This document shows positions 7,097-13,784 of a stretch of DNA of 13,784 nt, one piece after another. The notes below the pieces were generated by a model. It ran no database searches. It saw only the letters and a list, made by a program, of their open reading frames with translations, and was not told where the DNA came from. A program made the translations under genes and the position numbers. How positions within the stretch are numbered: the first letter of the stretch is position 1; each line of letters begins with the position of its first letter. The stretch is from positions 1-13,784 of the forward strand of contig CAIWKU010000186.1 of the NCBI GenBank assembly GCA_903913355.1, in the 5' to 3' direction. Source of the DNA: an uncultured Bacteroidota bacterium. GTDB lineage: Bacteria; Bacteroidota; Bacteroidia; Chitinophagales; Chitinophagaceae.

Positions 7097-7585
7097 ATGG
7101 CTACAAAAGGAAATACATCAGTTAGCAAAGGCATCCCCGTTATAAAGGATGCCTTTGTTGTGCTGGTGAAAACAGAATGGAATGCGGCTATTGTAAATAA
7201 GCTGGAAGCCGGAGCCAAAAAGATATTAAAGGAACAGGAAGTATTGTTCAAAACCATCACGGTTCCCGGAGCTGTTGAAATTCCATTCGCTGTCAAAAAC
7301 CATTATGCTTATTGTGAAATAGTACCGGATGCCTATATTACACTTGGTGCCGTAATACAAGGTGATACCCCTCATTTTGAGTACGTATGCAGGTCAGTAA
7401 CAGACGGTGTACTTCAACTCAACCTGTCGATTGATTCACCGGTTATTTTTGGTGTACTAACCGTAAATACCGAAGAGCAAGCCTGGGAAAGAATTGGCGG
7501 TAAACATGGGCATAAAGGAGAAGAAGCGGCAATTACTGCTATCAAAATGATTGCGTTGAACAAAAAACTCATGAAAGGAAAATAA
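7097..7585 (+). CDS. ribH: 6,7-dimethyl-8-ribityllumazine synthase
   Basis: Condenses 5-amino-6-ribitylamino-uracil with 3,4-dihydroxy-2-butanone 4-phosphate to give the lumazine precursor of riboflavin. The enzyme forms pentamers or 60-mer capsids in the cytosol. The 162-residue length is typical. Key segments are KTEWNAAIV (26-34, substrate aromatic pocket), VPGAVEIPFAVK (about 56-67), GAVIQGDTPHFEYVC (about 83-97, with the phosphate-binding turn and catalytic His), FGVLTVNTEEQAWERIGG (about 117-134) and GHKGEEAA (about 137-144). The start at 7097 lies 11 nt after the TPR gene stop, with no Shine-Dalgarno sequence. No other rib gene is present, so the pathway is dispersed in this genome. 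Confidence 0.97.
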   Translation: MATKGNTSVSKGIPVIKDAFVVLVKTEWNAAIVNKLEAGAKKILKEQEVLFKTITVPGAVEIPFAVKNHYAYCEIVPDAYITLGAVIQGDTPHFEYVCRSVTDGVLQLNLSIDSPVIFGVLTVNTEEQAWERIGGKHGHKGEEAAITAIKMIALNKKLMKGK

Positions 7586-7639
7586 TTTCCACTGATTTAG
7601 ATTGATCGGTTCTGTCGTATTCTATTTAACTTCATACAC

Positions 7640-8374
7640 ATGAACGTACAATTATTCATCCCTTGCTTTATTGACCAGCTTTACCCGACGGTTGCTTTTA
7701 ATATGGTGAAAGTGTTAGAGAAAGCTGGTTGTACGGTAACATATAATACCAACCAAACCTGTTGCGGACAACCTGCTTACAATGCAGGATTTTGGGGTGA
7801 AGCGAAAGAAGTGTGCACCAAATTCATCAAAGATTTTGAAGGATCTGAATATATTGTAGCCCCAAGTGCCAGTTGTGTGGGCTTTGTGAGAAATTATTAT
7901 GCAAAATTATTCGAGAACTCTGCATATAATAACGCAGCTAAAAAAACAGCCGAAAGGGTTTACGAATTTTCTGAATTCCTAGTGAAGGTTTTACAGATTG
8001 ATGATTTGGGCGCAAGCTTTGAAGCCAAAGCCACTTATCATGATAGCTGTGCAGCTTTACGTGAATGCAAAATCAAAACTGAACCCCGTCAATTGCTGCA
8101 GAAAGTAAAAGGACTGGAACTGATTGAAATGAATGATGTAGAAACCTGTTGTGGCTTCGGAGGAACTTTTGCCGTAAAATTTGAACCCATCAGCATCGCT
8201 ATGGGCGATCAAAAAACCAATAATGCCAAAACCACAGGCGCGGAATACCTGATCAGTACAGATATGAGTTGTCTTATGCATCTTGATGGTTGCAGCAAAT
8301 TCAACGGAACAAACCTGAAAGTACTTCACCTGGCAGATGTATTGGCCAGCGGATGGGAGGAGGACAATGGATAA
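7640..8374 (+). CDS. LutA/YkgE-type (Fe-S)-binding oxidoreductase subunit
   Basis: A 244-residue protein made of two cysteine-rich CCG domains. In the first, Cys9, the Cys41-Cys42-Gly pair and Cys79 (SASCVGFV) form the motif. In the second, Cys137 (HDSCAAL), Cys170-Cys171-Gly (ETCCGFGG) and Cys211 (DMSCLMH) do. This matches LutA of L-lactate oxidation (LutABC) and its E. coli homologue YkgE. CCG domains bind Fe-S clusters, as in heterodisulfide reductase HdrB, and pass electrons. Here the gene stands alone: the 4Fe-4S protein LutB and the LutC-like protein are not adjacent. A lactate role is therefore possible, but only the family assignment is firm. It follows ribH by 54 nt and is cytosolic or membrane-peripheral (no signal peptide). 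Confidence 0.88.
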   Translation: MNVQLFIPCFIDQLYPTVAFNMVKVLEKAGCTVTYNTNQTCCGQPAYNAGFWGEAKEVCTKFIKDFEGSEYIVAPSASCVGFVRNYYAKLFENSAYNNAAKKTAERVYEFSEFLVKVLQIDDLGASFEAKATYHDSCAALRECKIKTEPRQLLQKVKGLELIEMNDVETCCGFGGTFAVKFEPISIAMGDQKTNNAKTTGAEYLISTDMSCLMHLDGCSKFNGTNLKVLHLADVLASGWEEDNG

Positions 8375-8498
8375 TTTACAATTAATACTTTATAATTGTT
8401 AATCTCCTTGGAACTGGACTTAGGGTATTTTAATAGGTATACGAAAAGGTTTATCATCTTGAGTTACTAAAATTATTAATTGCTAATTATTCATTAAA

Positions 8499-8909
8499 AT
8501 GAGCTATTGGTTGATCAAATCCGAACCGGTAAAATATAGTTGGGAGCAGTTTGAAAAAGATGGACAGACATTTTGGGATGGGGTAAGAAATTATGCTGCC
8601 AGAAATAATTTGCGTGCGATGAAAAAAGGAGACCTGGCTTTCTGGTACCATAGCAATGAGGGTATGGAAATAGTTGGGATTGCCAAAGTGGTAAAAGAAT
8701 CTTATCAAGACCCTACTACAGAGGACCCTGCATGGCTGGTCGTGGATTTTAAACCTTATAAGAAACTAAAAAAGCCGGTTGGATTAGCCCAAATAAAAGC
8801 AGATAAGCGATTGGCAAATATGGACCTTGTCAGACTTGGCAGATTATCTGTGCAAACAGTGAAAACGGAAGAATGGGATATCGTGATGGAAATGGCAGCA
8901 ACCAAATAG
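8499..8909 (+). CDS. EVE domain-containing protein (THYN1-like)
   Basis: A 136-residue protein that is a single EVE domain, of the PUA/YTH-like fold. Diagnostic segments are YWLIKSEP at the N-terminus, the WDGVRNYAARNNLR helix (about 28-41), KKGDLAFWYHSN (about 43-54), the beta-strand IVGIAKVV (58-65) and PAWLVVDFKPYKKLKKPV (about 76-93). EVE domains are thought to read modified bases in nucleic acid; the aromatic residues of the KSEP and FWYHSN regions line the pocket. The substrate here is unknown. Stand-alone copies like this are widespread, while fusions to nucleases occur in modification-dependent restriction. No nuclease or methyltransferase lies nearby, so a housekeeping role is more likely than defence. 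It sits between the Fe-S protein gene and the sirtuin gene, with spacers above 100 nt on both sides. Confidence 0.92.
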   Translation: MSYWLIKSEPVKYSWEQFEKDGQTFWDGVRNYAARNNLRAMKKGDLAFWYHSNEGMEIVGIAKVVKESYQDPTTEDPAWLVVDFKPYKKLKKPVGLAQIKADKRLANMDLVRLGRLSVQTVKTEEWDIVMEMAATK

Positions 8910-8940
8910 AGCCGGGCGGCCATTGGCTATTTATTTTTTT
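8910..8940 (+). terminator. Possible intrinsic terminator after the EVE gene
   Basis: Immediately after the stop codon, AGCCGG (8910-8915) can pair with TTGGCT (8923-8928): four Watson-Crick pairs plus two G-U wobbles around a 7-nt loop. It is followed by the T-rich run ATTTATTTTTTT (8929-8940). The stem is short, so this is tentative. If real, it separates the EVE gene from the sirtuin gene. Confidence 0.4.
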
Positions 8941-9012
8941 CTATTGGATGATATTGGTGATTTAGTATTGATTATCGACGCAGGAATACCTCCTATCAAT
9001 TAAGGGCAATTC

Positions 9013-9720
9013 ATGAGTAACCCGAAACTCGTTATACTTACCGGTGCCGGAATCAGTGCAGAGAGCGGTTTGAGAACTTTTCGGGATAGTGATGGATTAT
9101 GGGAAGGATACAATGTGTACGAAGTAGCTTCCCCAAGAGGATGGCATAAAAATCCACAACTCGTACTCGATTTTTATAATATGCGCAGAAAGGATGTGGC
9201 AAATGCCAAACCGAATCCTGCACATACGGGATTGGCGGAATTGGAAGATTATTTCGAGATCACGATTATCACCCAGAATATAGATGACCTGCATGAACGA
9301 GCAGGAAGCACAAATGTGGTTCATCTGCACGGACAGATTTTTACCATGCGAAGTGTGTATGATCCCCAAACGATTTATACCATAAAAGAAGATATCCGAC
9401 TGGGAGATACAGCCCCGGACGGCGGACAATTCAGACCCAATATTGTTTGGTTTGAGGAACCGGTCCCAATGATTGAAACAGCCGCCGCAATCACAGAGAG
9501 GGCAGATATTTTTGTTATCATAGGCACATCGCTGGCAGTATATCCGGCTGCAGGATTAGTTAATTATGCCAATCATGCCATTCCAAAATTCATTGTGGAT
9601 AAGCAGATACCGTTTACCGGTAGTTTATCAGGTTTTACTGTTATAGAATCTCCCGCTTCGATAGGTGTACAGGTGCTGGCGGAGAAATTGTTGGCTATGA
9701 AAGCAGGTTTGACTGATTAG
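9013..9720 (+). CDS. cobB: Sir2-family NAD-dependent protein deacylase (class III-like, cysteine-free)
   Basis: Removes acyl groups from lysines using NAD+, releasing nicotinamide and O-acyl-ADP-ribose; cytosolic. The 235-residue protein has the NAD site GAGISAESGLRTFRD (11-25), TQNIDDLH (87-94), catalytic His106 in HLHG, and GTSLAVYPAA (171-180). The FYNMRR segment carries the Tyr55-x-x-Arg58 pair that in class III sirtuins (CobB, SIRT5) accepts succinyl or malonyl groups, so negatively charged acyl-lysines may be substrates. There is not one cysteine in the whole protein, so the usual four-Cys zinc site is missing. The small lobe (about 108-140) is a short zinc-free insert, as I recall from other Bacteroidota sirtuins. 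The normally conserved WFGE is WFEE (146-149). The start at 9013 places GAGIS at the usual distance from the N-terminus. The symbol is given by family, not by proven orthology. Confidence 0.92.
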   Translation: MSNPKLVILTGAGISAESGLRTFRDSDGLWEGYNVYEVASPRGWHKNPQLVLDFYNMRRKDVANAKPNPAHTGLAELEDYFEITIITQNIDDLHERAGSTNVVHLHGQIFTMRSVYDPQTIYTIKEDIRLGDTAPDGGQFRPNIVWFEEPVPMIETAAAITERADIFVIIGTSLAVYPAAGLVNYANHAIPKFIVDKQIPFTGSLSGFTVIESPASIGVQVLAEKLLAMKAGLTD

Positions 9721-9780
9721 GAATCGCATCTTTAGCCTTTTTCTAACATCCTTTATTGTATTCTTGTAAAAATCGGACCC

Positions 9781-11091
9781 ATGCGTGCAGGATTGTTATC
9801 CCTGTTTTTTTTATTGATCAGCCTTGGTAGTTTCTCACAAGTAAGTGATGGTTTTAAAGAACTAAAAACATTTTCTCAACAAAAACCCATTATCCCTGCA
9901 GATAGTAGTTTGTATCTTGACCTGTATTATCAAAAAGGATTACACTATCTATCTCCTTTTTACAAAGCATTTTACCAGCGTGACAGACTGATTAAAGCAG
10001 ATACTGCTTTATATTATGATAACCTTTCGCAGGCTGCCGCTTTTGTAGGAGATTATGCATCTGTATTGGCTCTAGAGAAAGAGACACGGGTTTCGCCAGA
10101 TGATTCTACCAAGCTTGAGATCAATCAACTGACAGAATTGGCGAAAGAGATCGTTTATACGGATGCCCATAAATACCTGCTCAGCAGAACCAGGAATAGT
10201 CGGGTGGTGATGCTCAATGAAGCTACCAATAAACCCTTGCACCGCGCATTTGCTGCCTCATTACTGGAAGATCTTTACAAACAGGGATTCCGATACCTTG
10301 CAATGGAAATGCTCGATAATACGGGAAGTAATGCCGTTACCCGGGTAAATCTATTAACAGGGTATTATTGTGCTGAGCCGGTAGCCGGAGAACTGATCAG
10401 GAAAGCACTGGAACTAGGGTATATTCTGGTGCCTTATGAGGACAATAATACCAGACATACCCCCAATCAGCGTGAATATGCCCAAGCACATAACCTGTAT
10501 GATTTTTTACAGAAAAAAGACACCACAGCCAAAATGTTGGTATATGCCAGTTATGCTCATATAGAAGAAGGGGCAAGGTCTGATAACCGTATTCCAATGG
10601 CAGCTTATTTCAAGATCATATCAGGTATTGATCCCCTGACTATCGACCAGACTGAAATGACAGAATCGGGAAATAACACTTATACCTCTTTATTCTATGA
10701 AACATGGAGACATAAAAATCCATTGACAAGTTCCGTTGTTCCCCTAAAGAATGAGAAAGCAATAGATCCATTTGGATTTAATTTGTATGATATCCATATC
10801 ATTCATCCACCAACAAAATTTACCAATAACCGACCTCTCTGGATGAGCATGGGTGGATGGAAAAAAGAAATACCAGTAGAACCTGTTTATAAATCGCTTT
10901 TTATGGTTCAGGCTTATTATGATAAAGAATATACAGACGCAAACCTCTCCAAATCAGTTCCTGCCGATCAAACCTATACGGATGCGGCAAATGGGTATTA
11001 TTATCTCTACTTACATAAAGGAAAATACAAATTGGTTTACAGAGATAAGGAATATGCCATATTAGGCACTAAGGATATTGTAGTATATTAA
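9781..11091 (+). CDS. Secreted protein of unknown function, possible erythromycin-esterase/ChaN-like fold
   Basis: A 436-residue protein with an apparent signal peptide (MRAGLLSLFFLLISLGSFSQ, cleaved near residue 19-20), so periplasmic or exported. I do not recognise it as a named family. The middle part resembles the EreA/ChaN-type fold. RVVMLNEATNKPLHRAF (141-157) is followed by RYLAMEML with Glu176; then come VPYED (217-221), REYAQAHNLYDFL (231-243) and KMLVYASYAH (251-260, ending in His260). In EreA-type enzymes the first motif reads GEATHG; here it is NEATN, with Asn150 in place of the usual His, while Glu147, His154 and Arg155 remain. Catalysis is therefore uncertain. The C-terminal third (about 300-436) is rich in Tyr and Asn and has no recognised domain. 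It follows the sirtuin gene by 60 nt. Other possible identities are a plain hypothetical lipoprotein-like export or a TraB/ChaN relative. Confidence 0.6.
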   Translation: MRAGLLSLFFLLISLGSFSQVSDGFKELKTFSQQKPIIPADSSLYLDLYYQKGLHYLSPFYKAFYQRDRLIKADTALYYDNLSQAAAFVGDYASVLALEKETRVSPDDSTKLEINQLTELAKEIVYTDAHKYLLSRTRNSRVVMLNEATNKPLHRAFAASLLEDLYKQGFRYLAMEMLDNTGSNAVTRVNLLTGYYCAEPVAGELIRKALELGYILVPYEDNNTRHTPNQREYAQAHNLYDFLQKKDTTAKMLVYASYAHIEEGARSDNRIPMAAYFKIISGIDPLTIDQTEMTESGNNTYTSLFYETWRHKNPLTSSVVPLKNEKAIDPFGFNLYDIHIIHPPTKFTNNRPLWMSMGGWKKEIPVEPVYKSLFMVQAYYDKEYTDANLSKSVPADQTYTDAANGYYYLYLHKGKYKLVYRDKEYAILGTKDIVVY

Positions 11092-11126
11092 TAACGAGAA
11101 TTATCTGGTAAAAAGAAATCAGCGTA

Positions 11127-12386
11127 TTACTTAAAAAATATATACGCAATCAAAATAGCAGCAATCACGCCAATAAAATCTGCAAGCATCCCCGCCCATA
11201 TTGCATAGCGTACTTTCTTAATACCTACACTACCAAAGTATAAGGCGATAATGTAAAAAGTACTATCGGCACTCCCCTGAAATGTAGAAGCCAGCTGGCC
11301 CAGAAAACTATCCGCTCCATAGGTCTTAAACACATCTAGCATCAATCCTCTACCCCCTCCCCCACTAAATGGACGCATAATAGCCACCGGTAATGCAGGC
11401 ACAAACTCGCTATTTAAACCAAGGTGTAAAAAGCACCAGGTAATCCCATTAATAATTGCATCCAAAGCCCCACTATCCCTGAATACCCTGATACCAACAA
11501 TAATTCCCACCAGATAAGGAATGATTTTAATGATCACATCCCAACCCTGTTTAGCGCCATCTATAAAGGCTTCGAAAACATTAATTTTTTTGACAAATCC
11601 ACCAATAATGAAAGAAACAATGATCAGAAAAAGAATCAGGTTACCCAGAACATTACTAAACGTTTCTTTCGTGAGCAGTGTGGGCGTAGGTATGTTTTTT
11701 TGCGAAGGCAGACTATTGATAAACCCCGCAAACAATAAAATAGCAGTAATGATCCCAATCAACCAAAGAATCAATACCCTGTCAAACCGCAACCGTTGAT
11801 AAATTGCGGTAATCACAATACTGGCGATGGTAGCGATAGAAGTGGCAATCATCAGGGGAACAAATACGCTGGTTGGATTGGTACTGCCCCCTCCTGCACG
11901 ATAGGCAATGATGGAGAGAGGTATCAGGGTAAGTCCGCTGGTATGCAGCACCAGAAACATGATCTGCGAATTGGTTGCCGTTTCCTTATTGGGGTTCAGT
12001 GATTGAAGACTTTCCATGGCTTTTAATCCAAAAGGCGTAGCCGCATTATCCAAACCCAGCATATTGGCACTAAAATTCATAACCATCTGTCCCATCGCCG
12101 GATGTTTCTCAGGCACTTCCGGGAACAATCTTTTCATAAAGGGGTTGAGAATTCTTGCCAGGAAATTAATAGCACCCGCTTTCTCTCCGATATTCATCAG
12201 GCCCATAAAAAATACCATCACACCTGTTAAAGGAAGCCCGATATCCATTACAGATGACTTGGAGGCATCAAAAATTCCTTCTACCAGTTTCTTGAATATC
12301 TCATAATCCTGGAAGACGATCAGCTTAATAAGGGCAATAATCAATCCAATTACAAAAAAGACTATCCAAACATAATTCAATGCCAT
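11127..12386 (-). CDS. SpmA-SpmB-type fused nucleoside-recognition (Gate) domain membrane protein
   Basis: A 419-residue inner-membrane protein with two Gate (nucleoside recognition) domains joined in one chain. The first half matches SpmA: the segment about 46-130 contains NFSANMLGLDNAATPFG (104-120), followed by a transmembrane cluster (about 140-223). The second half matches SpmB: FIDGAKQGWDVIIKIIPYLV (about 264-283), FRDSGALDAI (302-311), then ALPVAIMRPFSGGGGRG (341-357), GADSFLGQLAST (367-378), and a terminal membrane helix (about 396-418). About eight to ten hydrophobic segments are visible. In Bacillus these two proteins act in spore core dehydration, but this organism is not expected to sporulate. 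The family is predicted to be a transporter or channel of unknown substrate; the name 'spore maturation' is inherited. It is convergent with the secreted unknown protein gene (35 bp apart) and divergent from ychF. Confidence 0.9.
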   Translation of the reverse strand: MALNYVWIVFFVIGLIIALIKLIVFQDYEIFKKLVEGIFDASKSSVMDIGLPLTGVMVFFMGLMNIGEKAGAINFLARILNPFMKRLFPEVPEKHPAMGQMVMNFSANMLGLDNAATPFGLKAMESLQSLNPNKETATNSQIMFLVLHTSGLTLIPLSIIAYRAGGGSTNPTSVFVPLMIATSIATIASIVITAIYQRLRFDRVLILWLIGIITAILLFAGFINSLPSQKNIPTPTLLTKETFSNVLGNLILFLIIVSFIIGGFVKKINVFEAFIDGAKQGWDVIIKIIPYLVGIIVGIRVFRDSGALDAIINGITWCFLHLGLNSEFVPALPVAIMRPFSGGGGRGLMLDVFKTYGADSFLGQLASTFQGSADSTFYIIALYFGSVGIKKVRYAIWAGMLADFIGVIAAILIAYIFFK

Positions 12387-12448
12387 ATGGGAAGATTGGT
12401 GAGTGAAAATAAGTGTTTTTAGTTGTTTAGGAGTAGACTGGGTAACAA

Positions 12449-12490
12449 TTGGCTGTTGGCTTTTGGCAGTTCGCTATTGGCATTTGGTTT
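12449..12490 (+). repeat. Six-unit heptamer tandem repeat (TTGGCNN)
   Basis: Six successive 7-bp units: TTGGCTG, TTGGCTT, TTGGCAG, TTCGCTA, TTGGCAT, TTGGTTT. A degenerate seventh (TGGGTTG, 12491-12497) follows. The first five bases are nearly constant and the last two vary, so the pattern is a diverged tandem array. It lies about 63 bp upstream of the SpmA-SpmB-type start and about 107 bp upstream of the ychF -7 box, outside any gene. Confidence 0.75.
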
Positions 12491-12596
12491 TGGGTTGAAA
12501 TGCATTTGGATACTGCTCAGTATTCCTATTAAAACCTTCGTTCGGACTTAAAAGTTTGTGCCAAACGCTAAAATCCGGGAAACCACTAAAGAATTC

Positions 12597-12604
12597 TATA
12601 TTTG
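12597..12604 (+). promoter_or_regulatory. ychF promoter -7 element
   Basis: TATATTTG exactly matches the Bacteroidota -7 consensus TAnnTTTG. No good TTG lies at the expected -33 distance. Transcription would begin near 12609-12611 and give a leader of about 70 nt. The surrounding 15 bp (12596-12610) differ by a single base from those at the pdhA promoter (5322-5336). Confidence 0.6.
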
Positions 12605-12680
12605 CCGCTCAAAAAACAGTCGGGTATACGATAATTTCAAAACCCTAACCTATCAACCCTAAACTATAAACTTTTCAAAT

Positions 12681-13784
12681 ATGTCTTTACAAGCAGGAAT
12701 TGTGGGATTACCGAATGTGGGAAAATCAACATTATTTAATGCGGTTAGTAATAGTGCCAAGGCACAGGCAAGTAATTATCGGTTTTGTACCATTGAGCCA
12801 AATGTAGGATTGGTAGATGTACCCGATGCCAGACTAAATAAACTTGCTGAATTGGTGCTACCAGATCGAATCGTGCCTACCCAACTCGAGATTGTGGATA
12901 TTGCCGGATTGGTAAGAGGTGCCAGTAAGGGCGAGGGTCTTGGAAATAAATTTTTAGGTAATATCCGTGAAGTCGATGCCATTATACATGTGATCCGTTG
13001 TTTTGAAGATGAAAATGTATTACGTGAAGAAGGAGCTATTAACCCGGTTAGTGATAAAGAGATTATTGAAACCGAGTTACAGCTAAAAGACCTGGAAAGT
13101 GTAGAAAAGAAATGGCAGCGGGTAGAAAAAATGGCACGCGTGGGTACAGATACCAAAGCTAAAGCAGAATTTGAAATCCTTTCACGTTGTAAGTCACATT
13201 TGGAAAAAGGAAAGAGTATCCATTCTTTAGGATTGAGTAAAGAAGAAAAAACTGTGGTTGCTGATCTTTTTCTGTTAACTGATAAACCCGTTTTATATGT
13301 TGCCAATGTAGATGAGCCAAGTATGCATACAGGTAATCAATTTTCAGCCGCTTTACAGGCAGCAGTAAAAGAAGAGGGTGCCGAAGTAATTGTGATGTGT
13401 AATAATATTGAAGCACAGATTGCAGAAATGGAGAATGAGGAAGACAGGCAGATGTTTATGGAAGAATACCATATGAAAGAACCCGCCCTGAATCGTTTGA
13501 TCACTTCTACCTATCAGTTGCTTAACCTCGATACCTATTTTACCGCTGGTGTTCAGGAAGTTAGGGCCTGGACCATTCATAAAGGCTGGAAAGCCCCACA
13601 GGCTGCCAGTGTAATACATACCGATTTCGAAAAAGGGTTTATTAAAGCGGAAGTAATTGCTTATAACGACTTTGTAAAATATGGTAGCGAAGCTGCCTGT
13701 AGAGAAAATGGCCGTTTACGCATAGAAGGGAAAGAATACCTGGTGCAGGATGGTGATGTCATGCATTTCAGGTTTAATGTATAA
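12681..13784 (+). CDS. ychF: Redox-regulated ATPase YchF (Obg-family, OLA1-like)
   Basis: A universally conserved P-loop ATPase of the Obg family that binds ribosomes and is linked to translation and stress responses. The 367-residue length is typical. P-loop GLPNVGKST spans residues 9-17; the switch regions are FCTIEPNVG (35-43) and DIAGLVRGASKGEGLGNKFL (73-92). The usual GTP-specificity motif NKxD is replaced by NVDE (209-212), the known reason this family prefers ATP. A helical coiled-coil segment lies around 128-180, and a C-terminal TGS domain covers about 281-365, ending VQDGDVMHFRFNV. The ATG at 12681 puts the P-loop at the normal position. The stop codon is the last three bases of the window, so the gene is complete. 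It appears to have its own promoter. Confidence 0.98.
   Translation: MSLQAGIVGLPNVGKSTLFNAVSNSAKAQASNYRFCTIEPNVGLVDVPDARLNKLAELVLPDRIVPTQLEIVDIAGLVRGASKGEGLGNKFLGNIREVDAIIHVIRCFEDENVLREEGAINPVSDKEIIETELQLKDLESVEKKWQRVEKMARVGTDTKAKAEFEILSRCKSHLEKGKSIHSLGLSKEEKTVVADLFLLTDKPVLYVANVDEPSMHTGNQFSAALQAAVKEEGAEVIVMCNNIEAQIAEMENEEDRQMFMEEYHMKEPALNRLITSTYQLLNLDTYFTAGVQEVRAWTIHKGWKAPQAASVIHTDFEKGFIKAEVIAYNDFVKYGSEAACRENGRLRIEGKEYLVQDGDVMHFRFNV

Larger units (their letters stand above)
12387..12680. other. Divergent intergenic region upstream of ychF
   Basis: A 294-bp spacer between the SpmA-SpmB-type gene and ychF. It holds a 7-bp tandem repeat (12449-12490), a short palindrome ATACTGCTCAGTAT (12510-12523) and the ychF promoter. 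No protein-coding or RNA gene was recognised in it. No TAnnTTTG box was found for the minus-strand gene. Confidence 0.6.

Noticed and set aside
6733..7296. A 187-codon minus-strand open frame across the TPR-ribH junction
   Set aside because: It is antisense to two clear genes and spans their boundary, with no domain and no promoter-like sequence upstream.
8378..8399. AT-only hairpin ACAATTA / TAATTGT after the Fe-S protein gene as a terminator
   Set aside because: The stem is seven weak pairs with an 8-nt AT loop and no T-tract follows, so it is too unstable to call.
8499..9720. EVE plus Sir2 as a novel anti-phage system
   Set aside because: Neither protein carries a nuclease, NADase-effector or sensor domain, the genes are more than 100 nt apart, and all neighbours are housekeeping.
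12449..12497. CRISPR-like array
   Set aside because: The period is 7 bp with no spacers; repeat and spacer lengths do not fit CRISPR, and no cas gene is present.
12510..12523. Palindrome ATACTGCTCAGTAT as a regulator binding site
   Set aside because: The arms are only 6 bp with a 2-nt centre and occur once in the window; there is no evidence beyond symmetry.
12776..13306. A 176-codon minus-strand open frame inside ychF
   Set aside because: It is antisense to the highly conserved ATPase domain; the Ser/Thr/Pro-rich product is typical of a reverse-complement reading of a conserved gene.

Overview
The window looks like ordinary chromosomal DNA of a Bacteroidota bacterium, most likely of the Chitinophagaceae type. 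The reasons are the AT-leaning composition, the near absence of Shine-Dalgarno sequences, -7 promoter elements of the form TAnnTTTG (two exact copies), the Bacteroidota-specific GlmU-like protein, a sirtuin with no cysteines, an SpmA-SpmB fusion protein, and short AT-rich or heptamer intergenic repeats. Thirteen protein genes were found, all apparently complete. No rRNA, tRNA, CRISPR array, transposase, phage gene or integration scar was seen.

Layout. 1-2021 (minus strand): a two-gene unit, the GlmU-like nucleotidyltransferase/left-handed beta-helix gene followed by tpiA, with a hairpin in the 70-nt spacer. 2141-3778 (plus): pruA for proline/P5C catabolism, divergent from the GlmU-like gene. 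3771-3848: a repeat-derived hairpin between the convergent ends of pruA and a secreted thioredoxin-fold protein (3848-5080, minus). 5081-5349: a divergent spacer carrying the pdhA promoter. 5350-11091 (plus): seven co-directional genes: pdhA (GTG start), a membrane-anchored TPR protein, ribH, a LutA/YkgE-type iron-sulfur protein, an EVE-domain protein, a class III-like sirtuin, and a secreted protein that weakly resembles the erythromycin-esterase/ChaN fold. 11127-12386 (minus): an SpmA-SpmB-type nucleoside-recognition (Gate) membrane protein, convergent with the previous gene. 12387-12680: a divergent spacer with a 7-bp tandem repeat and the ychF promoter. 12681-13784 (plus): ychF, whose stop codon is the last three bases of the window.

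Most genes are housekeeping: glycolysis (tpiA), pyruvate oxidation (pdhA), proline oxidation to glutamate (pruA), riboflavin synthesis (ribH), cell-wall precursor supply (possibly the GlmU-like protein), a ribosome-associated ATPase (ychF) and redox or secreted functions. Only TPR-ribH (11-nt gap) is tight enough to argue for a true operon. The other plus-strand gaps are 54-124 nt and may hold weak promoters or processing sites.

No convincing undescribed system was found. The items most worth a second look are the secreted protein whose possible active-site motif is altered, the cysteine-free sirtuin with an altered WFGE motif, and three intergenic repeat or hairpin elements that look like members of dispersed families.
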